Assembly: GCA_000635015.1 (NCBI GenBank)
Contig: JFMR01000045.1
Coordinates: 248,001 to 312,000, forward strand
Reading direction: 5' to 3'
Length of the DNA: 64,000 nucleotides
From: Prochlorococcus sp. scB243_498I20
Lineage (GTDB): Bacteria; Cyanobacteriota; Cyanobacteriia; PCC-6307; Cyanobiaceae
The notes beneath the pieces were generated by a model. The model did not search any database. It worked only from the letters and a program-made list of their open reading frames with translations, and had not been told where the DNA came from. The translations under genes and the position numbers were made by a program. Below are positions 1-7,895 of this stretch, one piece after another. The first letter of the stretch is position 1; each line of letters begins with the position of its first letter.

Positions 1-183
1 TTTCTTTTCTCTTTGTTTTTAGCTTATTCAGAAAGTAAGTTATGGTTCATACTTTATGTAATAAGTGCATTGTCATGTGTTTTCTATACTCCTAATAGAA
101 AGGCACTAAAAGAATTAATAGCAGCTTGGCCAAATATAGAGGATCTCATTAAAGGGAGGAGTTTGTGGAGAAAAGGCAAGTAA
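1..183 (+). CDS. Partial membrane protein, 5' end outside window
   Basis: Open frame running in from the left edge and ending at TAA 181-183; about 60 residues are visible. The visible N-terminal part is strongly hydrophobic, with at least one membrane helix. It is followed by a polar tail rich in Lys, Arg and Trp (TPNRKALKEL, GRSLWRKGK). The product family is not recognised. The next small ORF begins 7 bases after the stop. Confidence 0.5.
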   Translation, partial: FLFSLFLAYSESKLWFILYVISALSCVFYTPNRKALKELIAAWPNIEDLIKGRSLWRKGK

Positions 184-190
184 ATAGATT

Positions 191-283
191 ATGAAACCGT
201 TAAATTCATTTAAAAAGTGGTTATTAAATATTCTTGTGCCATACATTGAGGGCACCAATAAGAAAAAAGAGGACAAAAAATGA
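191..283 (+). CDS. Tiny hypothetical protein (30 aa)
   Basis: ATG-started 30-codon frame beginning MKPLNSFKKW and ending in a Lys-rich tail. Its stop overlaps the start of the next frame (ATGA at 280-283), which suggests translational coupling. Function unknown. Existence is supported mainly by this overlap and the packed arrangement. Confidence 0.35.
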   Translation: MKPLNSFKKWLLNILVPYIEGTNKKKEDKK

Positions 284-417
284 GTTTAATATCGGTTGGA
301 ATTATTGTTGAAATATTTTTGTTTGTAGTAGTTTTTTTATGGGTTAGGAAACTAACTAGTAAAAAATGTAGGCAACCGTCTCTATCAAAAAAAACAATTA
401 AAAATCTCAAATTTTAG
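280..417 (+). CDS. Small single-span membrane protein (45 aa)
   Basis: ATG overlaps the upstream stop by four bases. The product starts MSLISVGIIVEIFLF, has one N-terminal membrane helix (about residues 3-22), then a basic Lys/Arg tail. No family recognised. The longer frame on the opposite strand here is compositional shadow. Confidence 0.45.
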   Translation: MSLISVGIIVEIFLFVVVFLWVRKLTSKKCRQPSLSKKTIKNLKF

Positions 418-539
418 AATTTTGATCACGAAATAAGGAATCTTTATAAAGAGATCAAATTTATGGGATAATAATTTACTTTTTTTCCTCTCACTTTGTG
501 TATGAAATCGGTTAGAACATTTATATTGTTTTTAAAAAT

Positions 540-893
540 ATGGTTTCCTCCATTCAAGGTCTTGCTCCTATAATTAATCCATTGAATAGTGTCTTAATAG
601 AAAAGAAACTAATAAATGTTGATCAAAAGTTTATTCAACTTGTTTCTCTGGCAGAAGGATTACCTCGTACAGAAGTCATCGAAAGTGGTAGAAATTATTG
701 GAGAGGTGTTTGTAGAAGCTTGATTTTTAGATTTCCTGATGACCTTGAAATTTTAAAGCTTGATGTAAGAAGTTATGTAGATAGATCTAAAGGGATCATT
801 CAGATAAGATCTGCAGCAAGATTAGGTCAATCAGATTTAGGCGTTAATCTAAGAAGAGTGGAATACTTATTTAATCAATTAGAGAAATTTTAA
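540..893 (+). CDS. DUF1499-like protein
   Basis: 117-residue protein. The second half (RSLIFRFPDDLEILKLD, IQIRSAARLGQSDLGVNLRR) matches the characteristic DUF1499 C-terminal pattern: a strand, then IRSASRxGxSDLGVNxxR. No signal peptide or membrane span. The molecular function of the family is unknown. It stands alone, with intergenic DNA on both sides. The family match rests on motif memory, not a search. Confidence 0.7.
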   Translation: MVSSIQGLAPIINPLNSVLIEKKLINVDQKFIQLVSLAEGLPRTEVIESGRNYWRGVCRSLIFRFPDDLEILKLDVRSYVDRSKGIIQIRSAARLGQSDLGVNLRRVEYLFNQLEKF

Positions 894-970
894 TTAATCT
901 GTTTTTTATAAATTTAAGGTTCTTTTTACTAAATAGTTGTGCTTTAATTCATAATAATATTTGAATTGCC

Positions 971-1102
971 ATGGTAAAGATAATCTTAGTTGGAATTATT
1001 GTCGCACTAGTATATTCTCAACCTGACCTTCGTCTTACAGTGGCTGATTGGTTAAAAGCAGCTTCTGATTTTCTTATTGAATCAGTACAAGTAAAACCTT
1101 GA
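971..1102 (+). CDS. Small single-span protein (43 aa)
   Basis: ATG frame of 43 residues starting MVKIILVGIIVALVYS: a hydrophobic segment at residues 3-16, then an amphipathic helix (LTVADWLKAASDFLIESVQ). The clean architecture and isolated position suggest a real conserved picocyanobacterial micro-protein. Function unknown. Confidence 0.5.
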   Translation: MVKIILVGIIVALVYSQPDLRLTVADWLKAASDFLIESVQVKP

Positions 1103-1285
1103 ATTAATTTTTAATGAAGCTTTAAATAAGACCTGAGACAGAAATCATTTGTTTAATGCACACAGCTACGAAAATAAATATTAATATCCTGCTTAATATA
1201 TATTTCACTTAAACAAATAAATAGTTTTAGGAACATAATAGAAAATTTTTTTGAAATTTTTGAATAGTTAACGATAATAAGGGAT

Positions 1286-2341
1286 ATGAAGCTTAGATTA
1301 TTTGAGTTCTATTTTATTAAGGACTATTTAAGGCCTTGGTTTGGTCTTATTTATTCTTTATTCTTTCTGTTTTTTTTAGGTGCAATTGGCTATCGAATAA
1401 CAGAGGGATGGGAATGGAGTGATTGCTTATGGATGGTCCTGATCACAATAACCACTATTGGTTTTGGAGAAGTTCAACCTTTAAGTCCTGAAGGCAGGAT
1501 CGTAACTGTTTTAGTAATCGTTGGCGGATTGATATTTATTCAATTTACTTTTCAAAAAGCTGTTAGATTATTTGAATCCGGCTATTTTCAAAGAGTAAAC
1601 GAATTACGTTTTAAAAGACTTCTTAGAAAAATGGAAAATCATGTAATTTTGTGCGGATATGGGAGGGTTGGTCAGGAAATATCTAACCAAATAAAAACAC
1701 AAAACATTCCTATTATTGTTGTTGAGAGTGATGAAGATAGAAAAAAGATTGCGGAAGAAAATGGTTTAGAAGTGCTTTGTGCTGATGCGACTCTTGATGA
1801 AACATTAAAACTGGCAGGATTAGAAAAATGCAAAAGTTTGGTTGTTACCTTGCCTAATGATGCTGCTAATTTATATGTCGTTTTAAGTGCTAAAGGGATA
1901 AGAAGTTCTATAAGAGTAATTGCAAGAGCTGGAACTGAAGAAGCCGCAAGTAAGTTGAGATTAGCCGGGGCAAGTATAGTTGTAAGCCCTTATATAGCTG
2001 CAGGTAGAGCAATGGCATCAATGGCTTTAAGACCAATAGCCATTGATTTTCTAGATCTTCTAGCAGGAAGTGAGTGTGAGATTGAAGAATTTGAATTAAG
2101 TAATGATATTAGTCTTTTTGAAACAGCGGAGAAAAGATCACTTTCTGAACTTGGAATAGGGAAAAAGAGCGGTGCAAAAATTTTAGCTATTAAAGAAAAT
2201 GAAAAGTTGTTTACCAACCCTGGAGGTAATTTCATACTTCAGCCAGGTCAGGTATTAATTGCTTTTGGTAGTAAAGAACAGCTAAATATTTTGAATGGTT
2301 TGTTGGGTAATCTTGTCGTAGCAGTAGAACTATTAAAATAG
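1286..2341 (+). CDS. Two-helix potassium channel with TrkA (RCK) domains
   Basis: 351 residues. Helix 1 is at about 18-36, a pore loop with filter-like TTIGFGE at 56-62, and helix 2 at about 72-89. A cytosolic Rossmann TrkA-N/RCK domain follows with GYGRVG at 124-129, then a TrkA-C domain at the end. This is the MthK/Kch-type layout of a ligand-gated K+ channel in which NAD(H) or another ligand gates the pore. The filter reads GFGE rather than the classic GYGD, so selectivity is uncertain. Preceded by about 180 bp without a clear gene. Confidence 0.85.
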   Translation: MKLRLFEFYFIKDYLRPWFGLIYSLFFLFFLGAIGYRITEGWEWSDCLWMVLITITTIGFGEVQPLSPEGRIVTVLVIVGGLIFIQFTFQKAVRLFESGYFQRVNELRFKRLLRKMENHVILCGYGRVGQEISNQIKTQNIPIIVVESDEDRKKIAEENGLEVLCADATLDETLKLAGLEKCKSLVVTLPNDAANLYVVLSAKGIRSSIRVIARAGTEEAASKLRLAGASIVVSPYIAAGRAMASMALRPIAIDFLDLLAGSECEIEEFELSNDISLFETAEKRSLSELGIGKKSGAKILAIKENEKLFTNPGGNFILQPGQVLIAFGSKEQLNILNGLLGNLVVAVELLK

Positions 2342-2395
2342 ATAGATCAAAATTCAGAATTATTTGCTAAATTGATTTTGGTTGGAATAAATCAA

Positions 2396-2749
2396 ATGAA
2401 AATATTTAAATTTTTATTCGTAATTCCTCTAATAACTTTAATAATTATTTTTCAAACCTCTTTGCAAAATAGATATCTAATGGCTTCTGATATTAGAGAT
2501 GGAGAAACAATTTTTAGAAATGTTTGTGCAGGCTGCCATGTAAGAGGTGGATCAGTCGTTCTTAAAGGATCTAAATCACTAAAACTTTCCGACCTTGAAA
2601 AAAGAGGAATAGCAGATGTAAATTCAATAACAAAAATTGCTAATGATGGAATTGGTTTTATGAAGGGTTATAAAAATAAATTGAGGGATGGAGAGGATAA
2701 GATTCTCGCACAATGGATTATTCAAAATGCAGAAAAGGGTTGGGAGTAG
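2396..2749 (+). CDS. Cytochrome c6-like protein
   Basis: Class I c-type cytochrome. An N-terminal membrane or signal segment (residues 4-20) is followed by the heme motif CAGCH at 44-48. A candidate Met axial ligand lies at 89 in GFMKGY. The C-terminus (LAQWIIQNAEKGW) closely resembles cytochrome c6, the soluble lumenal carrier between cytochrome bf and photosystem I. I chose ATG 2396 over an upstream TTG at 2372 because it gives a normal signal peptide. The next gene starts at the base after the stop, so the two are probably cotranscribed. Confidence 0.8.
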   Translation: MKIFKFLFVIPLITLIIIFQTSLQNRYLMASDIRDGETIFRNVCAGCHVRGGSVVLKGSKSLKLSDLEKRGIADVNSITKIANDGIGFMKGYKNKLRDGEDKILAQWIIQNAEKGWE

Positions 2750-3118
2750 ATGAAAAGCTTACTTCTTGCATCGTTTTTATTTCTATTAGCTGAATTTTCT
2801 TTTGCTGAGGAATTAACTAATTACACAATTACATCTGATTCTCAAGTTAATACTTTAGAAGGAGATTTAGAGGCTAAGGGAAATGTAGTCATTAAGAGTA
2901 ATAGTGGTAATTTTGAGGCTTATTCTGACAAGCTTTCTTTTGACAAGGATGATAAATCTCTAAAACTTATTGGTAATGTATATGTTAAAAATTTAGAGTC
3001 TGAAGGAATATCAATTGAAGAAACATCTGGAGATGAGTTGACCATATTTACTAATACAGGAATTTTTGAATTCAAATCCCAAAATAAAAACAGAGTAACA
3101 ACAAAAATTAAATTTTAA
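2750..3118 (+). CDS. LptA/OstA-like periplasmic protein
   Basis: 122 residues with a signal peptide ending near FSFAEE. The mature part has repeating strand patterns (LEGDLEAKGNVVI, LKLIGNVYVKN) typical of the OstA/LptA fold that shuttles lipopolysaccharide across the periplasm. It is shorter than standalone LptA. It directly abuts the cytochrome c6-like gene; the reason for the pairing is not evident. Confidence 0.65.
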   Translation: MKSLLLASFLFLLAEFSFAEELTNYTITSDSQVNTLEGDLEAKGNVVIKSNSGNFEAYSDKLSFDKDDKSLKLIGNVYVKNLESEGISIEETSGDELTIFTNTGIFEFKSQNKNRVTTKIKF

Positions 3119-3160
3119 ATAAAGGCTTGCTTTTAAAAAAAATTTGTATTAAAAGGAAAT

Positions 3161-3204
3161 TTTAAATGAGATTTAAAGCTCCTTTAAACTAAATAATCTA
3201 TAAA
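3161..3204 (+). repeat. 44-bp conserved leader, copy 1
   Basis: Contains a perfect inverted repeat (TTTAAAG CTC CTTTAAA) and an eight-codon mini-ORF (MRFKAPLN). A copy with one mismatch lies at 35428-35471. Both copies sit upstream of paralogous small genes, so this is a shared regulatory or leader-peptide element. RBS-like AGGA precedes the mini-ORF in this copy. Confidence 0.6.
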
Positions 3205-3225
3205 TAAAAATATGAGTAATTAATT

Positions 3226-3378
3226 ATGCATCCAGGCAAAGTAATAACTGATCCAAGAATTAATGACACTTATTATGATCCAGATTTAGATAAGCTTTAT
3301 CAATACGTCAAACTTGGGGATTATCCTCCAGAATGGATTGATACAACTCCATATGAAGAGGATAATTTTTTTGCTTAA
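3226..3378 (+). CDS. Small conserved protein, MHPxKV family, copy 1
   Basis: 50-residue acidic soluble protein starting MHPGKVITDPRINDTYYDP and containing DKLYQYVKLGDYPPEW. A close paralog lies at 35495-35662 with the same 44-bp leader upstream. Conservation of both coding and leader sequence shows it is a real gene. Function unknown. The next gene starts five bases after the stop. Confidence 0.7.
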   Translation: MHPGKVITDPRINDTYYDPDLDKLYQYVKLGDYPPEWIDTTPYEEDNFFA

Positions 3379-3383
3379 ATCGG

Positions 3384-4358
3384 ATGCTAAAGCAATTTTA
3401 TATCGATACTTTTTCAAACCTTACAAGATTATTCAAAATTGGGATATTTGCTGCCCTTTTATCCACTTTTGAAGTCTATGGTTATGACGGTCCGCTTTTT
3501 GATGCAATGGCTCAATTAGATGAAAAACCAGGATTTGAAAAAGCTATTTCTAGAGTGAGAGATGCTGGAATTTATAAGATTGCGCTTTTTGCCAGAAGTA
3601 GAGAATACTTAGGTGAAAATGAAAAAGCATTACTCAATTTGCATAGAGACAACAAAGAATTAATAGTGCTTGGTGCACCAAAGTATTTTTTGCATAAAAA
3701 TGACATTGGTAAATCCTTCACAAAGCGAACTTTGAAAAATATTGATAAATATAAATATTCTTTTGTAGGAGAAATCTTATTTACTCATGCAGACAAGTGT
3801 AATACTACTTCGCGCCAGCATGAATCAGGAGAAATATATAGAGATCCATCAGGAAAAGGGTTTGCTGACTTTTTAGTGAAGTTTTCTTCAAAGAATATTC
3901 CTGTTATGACACATTGGGAGTTTTATGCTTGGGAAAGAGATTGGCCTAAATTTTCTAAACTTTTCCTTGATTTCCCAAATCAAAAATTCATAATACCTCA
4001 TATGGGTTTTGGGAGTCCAAAACAGGCCAAATTAGTCCTTTCAACACATGACAATGTATATATGACGATATCGAAAAAAAATAAAAAAAAAAGAAACATC
4101 TGTGATCCTACTAAACAATCCAAATTAGGATCTGCATTTTTAAATGATGAAAAGCAATTAAAAAATGAATGGAAAGAAATCTTAATCGAGTATCAAGATA
4201 AATTGTTATTTGCCACTGATGCGCATAAAAAACACCGCTGGAAAAAATATTCAAAAATAGTGAGGATTTATCGTGATATTTTAAATCAATTACCTGAAGA
4301 AGTTGCTAAAAAGATTGCTTACTTGAATGCTGAAAAGATTTATAACATAAAAAATTAG
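3384..4358 (+). CDS. Amidohydrolase-like TIM-barrel protein, degenerate metal site
   Basis: 324 residues. A hydrophobic N-terminus (about residues 17-32) suggests export or a membrane anchor. Later elements match the amidohydrolase-2 family: VMTHWEF, IIPHMGFG and LLFATDAH supply His, His and Asp. The first-strand HxH motif that normally binds metal is replaced by FDAMAQLD, so the metal site may be altered or lost. Substrate unknown. Immediate neighbours are a small MHPxKV gene and a polysaccharide-lyase-like gene. Confidence 0.6.
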   Translation: MLKQFYIDTFSNLTRLFKIGIFAALLSTFEVYGYDGPLFDAMAQLDEKPGFEKAISRVRDAGIYKIALFARSREYLGENEKALLNLHRDNKELIVLGAPKYFLHKNDIGKSFTKRTLKNIDKYKYSFVGEILFTHADKCNTTSRQHESGEIYRDPSGKGFADFLVKFSSKNIPVMTHWEFYAWERDWPKFSKLFLDFPNQKFIIPHMGFGSPKQAKLVLSTHDNVYMTISKKNKKKRNICDPTKQSKLGSAFLNDEKQLKNEWKEILIEYQDKLLFATDAHKKHRWKKYSKIVRIYRDILNQLPEEVAKKIAYLNAEKIYNIKN

Positions 4359-4399
4359 AGAATTAAAAAAAGATTTGAATACTAGTAAGCGCTTTTGAG

Positions 4400-4486
4400 A
4401 TGGCTAATAAGAAAAAGAAAAAGAAATGCAAAAAGAAAAAATGTTCAAACTGGAAAGGGGGTAAATGTATTTGTTATGGCCAATAG
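4400..4486 (+). CDS. Lys/Cys-rich micro-peptide (28 aa)
   Basis: ATG-started frame encoding an N-terminal run of Lys residues, then CKKKKCSNWKGGKCICYGQ. Four Cys and about half basic residues suggest a nucleic-acid- or metal-binding peptide. A terminator-type 3' module follows at 4501, consistent with this being an independent gene. It overlaps the nominal upstream extension of the next frame. Confidence 0.45.
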   Translation: MANKKKKKKCKKKKCSNWKGGKCICYGQ

Positions 4487-5594
4487 ACTAGGTACGGTGA
4501 TTGAAAGTCGATATAAAATTGGAGAGATAAAATCCTCTTTTTTTGTAAAAAAATTATTATACATTTTTCTAGTGTTGATGTGTTTTGCTACTGGTAATTC
4601 ATACTCATGGGAAAAGGTACTTGTTCCAGACTATGTAGATAAAAAAACAAAATCTCCTTGGAATTTTTCTGAGGACTTTGAAAATCAAGAAGAAGGAAAA
4701 TTAAAAGTTGCTAATCCTAACCCTTCATCCTCAAATCCTCCTTCTGGTGGGGGTATAGAAAAATCATTCAACCAAATATTTCGACTCTACGATAAGGGAG
4801 CAGGTTTAAAACCATATACAGTTAAAAAAGATCTTGATGGCAATAAGTATCTTGAAGTTACAGTGAAACATGGATGGAATATTGATCCTCTTAAAGAAGG
4901 TTCAGGAAAAGAAACAGAAAGAGCAATATTTGAGACAAAGCAAAGAAGCACTTTAAATAAAGAAATATGGATTGGTTTTAAAACAAGACTTCCTAAAGAT
5001 TTTAAACATACAGATGGCAGAGTAACGTTTTTTGAATTTAAAAATCGACATGCATATATGAGAACGCATCCTCTTGTAAGAATAAGTTTTGATGACACTG
5101 GAAAAACATTAAAAATAGCAGGTAATACTGCCGGTACTGGTTTCAATAGAAGGAATAGAGAAGATAATATTAAGCATCGCATTGATATAAAATATAAAAA
5201 AAATGATTCAAATTGGTTTGTGCGTAATGAAAAAACTAGAGGTGAAAAAAAAATAAGAAATAATTTTAAACTCACACCGAACAAAACATTTAGTGTGACT
5301 CAATTAGGTGAATGGAGCACTTATAAAATTGGAATATATAATACAAAGGATGATGATGGTTTTGTAAAAGTCTTCAAAGATAAGAAATTAATATTTGATT
5401 ACAAAGGTATAACATCTGACTGGAAAGGAAAATACACTGGTACTAATGTAAGAATAGGTGTTTATAGACACTCGGGAAAACAAATTGGAATTGAATACCC
5501 CGATCAATCTATCCATTTTGATGATTTTATTGTCGTCTCAGATCAAAAAACTTTAGACCAATTGATCAGAAAGAATGAAAAGCCCAATGATTGA
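4476..5594 (+). CDS. Polysaccharide-lyase-like secreted protein
   Basis: The mature part resembles the heparin-lyase-I/glucuronan-lyase fold: a jelly roll with KETERAIFETK, IWIGFKTRLP, FFEFKNRH and a closing IHFDDFIVVSD strand. A signal peptide, KKLLYIFLVLMCFATG, is encoded at about 4545-4592. Start choice is awkward: no ATG lies just before the signal peptide, so translation may start at ATG 4476 or GTG 4497. In either case the first residues are encoded by a terminator-type repeat. It may degrade or modify surface polysaccharide. Confidence 0.55.
   Translation: MANRLGTVIESRYKIGEIKSSFFVKKLLYIFLVLMCFATGNSYSWEKVLVPDYVDKKTKSPWNFSEDFENQEEGKLKVANPNPSSSNPPSGGGIEKSFNQIFRLYDKGAGLKPYTVKKDLDGNKYLEVTVKHGWNIDPLKEGSGKETERAIFETKQRSTLNKEIWIGFKTRLPKDFKHTDGRVTFFEFKNRHAYMRTHPLVRISFDDTGKTLKIAGNTAGTGFNRRNREDNIKHRIDIKYKKNDSNWFVRNEKTRGEKKIRNNFKLTPNKTFSVTQLGEWSTYKIGIYNTKDDDGFVKVFKDKKLIFDYKGITSDWKGKYTGTNVRIGVYRHSGKQIGIEYPDQSIHFDDFIVVSDQKTLDQLIRKNEKPND
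4501..4546 (+). terminator. 3' module variant (TTGAAAGTCGATATAAAA + hairpin)
   Basis: Variant of the repeated 3' module, with hairpin GGAGAG-ATAAAA-TCCTCT followed by seven T. It lies 14 bases after the micro-peptide stop. It also lies inside the nominal 5' end of the polysaccharide-lyase-like frame. Confidence 0.6.
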
Positions 5595-5728
5595 TTAAAT
5601 TAAATTAAATAGAAAGAGCGGTAACTATATTCTTAACGATATTTTGTAGATAATTTAACCAGAATTTAAAGTGAGGGACTCGCATTTTGAAGAAAAGAAA
5701 GAGAATATAAAGAAAAAAGGTAATTCCA

Positions 5729-5932
5729 ATGGAATCAACCAAAATCCCAAAAAGGATTATTAAAAAACAACTTAAAAAGGGAGTTATTAAGAAACAGCTT
5801 AAAAAGGTTGATAAAGCAATTGTTGAAATTGCAGAAATGAAATTTGAAAATTATGAAGAAAAAGAAGAAAAACTAGACGCTCTTGTTTTTTTAAAGAATC
5901 AAATATTGACAGAAGCTAGGGAATTACTATGA
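5729..5932 (+). CDS. Small basic coiled-coil protein (67 aa)
   Basis: Starts MESTKIPKRIIKKQLKKG and contains a short internal duplication (IIKKQLKKG / VIKKQLKKV), then a charged helix. A soluble helical protein of unknown function. Its stop overlaps the next start (ATGA at 5929-5932), indicating an operon. Confidence 0.55.
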   Translation: MESTKIPKRIIKKQLKKGVIKKQLKKVDKAIVEIAEMKFENYEEKEEKLDALVFLKNQILTEARELL

Positions 5933-6093
5933 ACGGAAGACTAGACAAGGTTGCTATGACTAATAAACTAATGCAACTAAAGAGAGAACTGCACTACAAA
6001 TGTGCGATTGGTGAAAAGGGGAAATGGGAATGTATAGGAGCAAACGATTATCTCAACAGAGTGTTTGATGCATTAGATGAATTTTGGCAGTAA
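5929..6093 (+). CDS. Small soluble protein (54 aa)
   Basis: ATG overlaps the upstream stop by four bases. The product begins MNGRLDKVAMTNKLMQLKREL, contains two Cys and two Trp, and ends EFWQ. No family recognised. The following frame overlaps its 3' end by ten bases. Confidence 0.5.
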   Translation: MNGRLDKVAMTNKLMQLKRELHYKCAIGEKGKWECIGANDYLNRVFDALDEFWQ

Positions 6094-6314
6094 ATACTAA
6101 ACAAAAAAAAAGAATTGATATAGCGAATTGTTGGGCTACTAAAAGAATTTCTGTTATGGATAATCTAGAAAGATATGAAGACAGTTATGCAATAGCAGAA
6201 GAATTTAGAGAGTGGATACTGCATATAGGAGAAAAGAATGAAAATTTAAGAGATTCTTTTTTAAACTTACCAAAGGAATTAAAAGATTTATTAGACCAAA
6301 AAGTCAACGATTAA
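6084..6314 (+). CDS. Small acidic helical protein (76 aa)
   Basis: The frame opens with TTG at 6084, inside the previous gene; an in-frame ATG lies at 6156. The product is soluble and mostly helical (NLERYEDSYAIAEEFREWI, NLPKELKDLLDQ). Function unknown. It abuts the next gene with no intergenic base. Confidence 0.5.
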   Translation: MAVNTKQKKRIDIANCWATKRISVMDNLERYEDSYAIAEEFREWILHIGEKNENLRDSFLNLPKELKDLLDQKVND

Positions 6315-6809
6315 ATGAAACGCTTAGCTTTATTTATTGTTTTCCCACTTATATTTGGTTTTGGAAACGATAAAGCAAGATTATGCGAAGACCTTAAATT
6401 TGCAATAAATAAATCAAAAAATGATTATCAGCAAAAAATATCATTTGCAAAACAAAGCAAAGAATTTGCTAATGATAAAGTTACCAAAATTTATGCAATA
6501 GAGACAAAATGGGAGGATCTTTTTGATAGTCCTTATGAAATAGAAAGCTTATGTAATGAATATTTCTTAATAAAAGAATTTGATATTGATTTATCTAGTG
6601 AATGTTATTCGTTTGAAACTATCTTAAAAAGTGGAAATTATAGTGATGAAGATTTTGATTTTATGCCAGAAGAAAGAAGACAAAATGCTCAAGATCTTAA
6701 AGAAGAATTTAAAGCAAAATATGATCAAATTAATAAACAAGCAAAAGAAGATTATTTATCAGAACAAAAAGAAATGCAGAAAATATATCGAAAGAAAAAA
6801 TGCGATTAA
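6315..6809 (+). CDS. Secreted hypothetical protein with 5' signal module
   Basis: 164 residues. The N-terminus MKRLALFIVFPLIFGFG is a signal peptide beginning with the ATGAAACGCTTA motif shared by several small genes here. The mature part is charged and helical, with four Cys. Function unknown. Adjacent to the preceding small gene; a relic of the same start motif follows at 6828. Confidence 0.6.
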   Translation: MKRLALFIVFPLIFGFGNDKARLCEDLKFAINKSKNDYQQKISFAKQSKEFANDKVTKIYAIETKWEDLFDSPYEIESLCNEYFLIKEFDIDLSSECYSFETILKSGNYSDEDFDFMPEERRQNAQDLKEEFKAKYDQINKQAKEDYLSEQKEMQKIYRKKKCD

Positions 6810-6827
6810 GTCACTTATGGTTTTTAA

Positions 6828-6860
6828 ATGAAACGCTTACTACTTGCACCGCTAAATTAA
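6828..6860 (+). pseudogene. Signal-peptide module relic (MKRLLLAPLN stop)
   Basis: The start ATGAAACGCTTACTACTTGC gives a canonical signal-peptide opening but terminates after ten residues. It is followed seven bases later by the shared 3' terminator module. It looks like a gene whose body has been deleted between the two modules. Confidence 0.55.
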
Positions 6861-6866
6861 ATACTT

Positions 6867-6920
6867 TTGACAGTCGATCTAAAATAAGGGGCAATTATCT
6901 CCTTTTAATAAGCTATCTTT
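6867..6920 (+). terminator. 3' module copy (TTGACAGTCGATCTAAAA + hairpin)
   Basis: Core identical to the copies at 20048 and 21322, followed by weak hairpin GGGGC-AATTA-TCTCC and a T-rich tail. It follows the signal-peptide relic directly. Confidence 0.6.
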
Positions 6921-6970
6921 AAAAAGATATTCGAAATTTTAAAAGCAAATAAAAAAATATTTCTATAAAG

Positions 6971-7648
6971 ATGGAATTACCAGAAGCAATTCTTTTTGAT
7001 TTAGATGGGGTATTACTAGATACAGAACCATTACTAGCTAATGCCTGGTATGAAACCGCAAAAGAATATAATTACTATTTATCAAACGATAAATTACTAG
7101 AATTAAAAGGAAGAAGAAGAATAGATTGCGCAAAAAAAGTTTTCAAATGGATAAATGAAGAAATCACAATAGAAGAATTACTCATTACTCAAAAGTTAAA
7201 AGTAGATAAAGTACTTACTAAAGCAAAACCTTTTAAAGGAGCAATAGAATTAATCAAATTTTGTATAAATACAAAATTACCTATTGCACTAGTAACAAGT
7301 AGTAGTAGTGAAAGTTTTAAAATAAAAAGCTCTGCAAATCCCTGGTTAAATTTATTCAATACAAAGGTTCTTGGAGATGATAAATTCATTTCTGATGGTA
7401 AGCCTTCGCCTGATCCTTATTTGAGAGCATTAAAAATATTGGATGTAGATCCTAGGAAATCATGGGTTATAGAAGACTCATATGCAGGATCTATCTCAGG
7501 ACTTAAAGCGGAATGTAATTTAATGTTTTTTTCAAAAGATATTGAAATACTAAATAAATTAATAAATGAATTTAACCAAGAAAAGATTCAAAAAATTAAT
7601 GATTTATCAGAAATTATTTATTATTTAAAGTTATATAAAGGATTTTAA
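6971..7648 (+). CDS. HAD-superfamily hydrolase (beta-phosphoglucomutase/phosphatase-like)
   Basis: 225 residues with all HAD motifs: FDLDGVLLDTEP (nucleophile and acid Asp), VTSSSS (motif II), KPSPDPYLRA (Lys) and VIEDSYAGSISGLKA (motif IV). The cap domain is inserted after motif I, as in subfamily IA. It probably removes phosphate from a small sugar or nucleotide phosphate, or acts as a phosphomutase. Substrate cannot be told from sequence. Confidence 0.8.
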   Translation: MELPEAILFDLDGVLLDTEPLLANAWYETAKEYNYYLSNDKLLELKGRRRIDCAKKVFKWINEEITIEELLITQKLKVDKVLTKAKPFKGAIELIKFCINTKLPIALVTSSSSESFKIKSSANPWLNLFNTKVLGDDKFISDGKPSPDPYLRALKILDVDPRKSWVIEDSYAGSISGLKAECNLMFFSKDIEILNKLINEFNQEKIQKINDLSEIIYYLKLYKGF

Positions 7649-7718
7649 ATCAATCTAATAAATTTGCTAATTCTTCTAATATTTTTTCCTTAGGTAATTC
7701 TTCCAACAAGACAAATAA

Positions 7719-7754
7719 ATGAAACGCTTGATATTAACTCGACCCAAAGACTAA
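7719..7754 (+). pseudogene. Signal-peptide module relic 2 (MKRLILTRPKD stop)
   Basis: Second stub starting ATGAAACGCTTG and ending after 11 codons. It has the typical AAATAAATGAAACGC context seen before the intact gene at 20531. The CTAAATTAA end matches the relic at 6828. It probably marks a deleted gene. Confidence 0.4.
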
Positions 7755-7758
7755 ATTA

Positions 7759-7878
7759 ATGGAATTTTTAAATGATCTTTAGCAAAATCATTATGACCCA
7801 TACCATGCAATTCTTGGTATAGGTGGAGTAATAGTATTGTTGGTAAGTTATAATCGATTACTCAATAAATATCATTAA
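7759..7878 (+). pseudogene. Broken single-span membrane micro-protein gene
   Basis: A 40-codon frame reads MEFLNDL, an in-frame TAG at codon 8, then QNHYDPYHAILGIGGVIVLL and a short polar end before TAA. The part after the stop is a well-formed membrane helix with a polar head and tail. A former gene with one nonsense mutation is the simplest reading. Confidence 0.4.
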
Positions 7879-7895
7879 TCACAAACCATCGTAGA

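Noticed and set aside
4787..5284. Long minus-strand frame opposite the polysaccharide-lyase-like gene
   Set aside because: Shadow of the plus-strand gene; hydrophobic low-complexity product without a family.
7650..7718. Minus-strand open fragment resembling a helical C-terminus (EELPKEKILEELANLLD)
   Set aside because: No start codon of reasonable position; at most a gene remnant.
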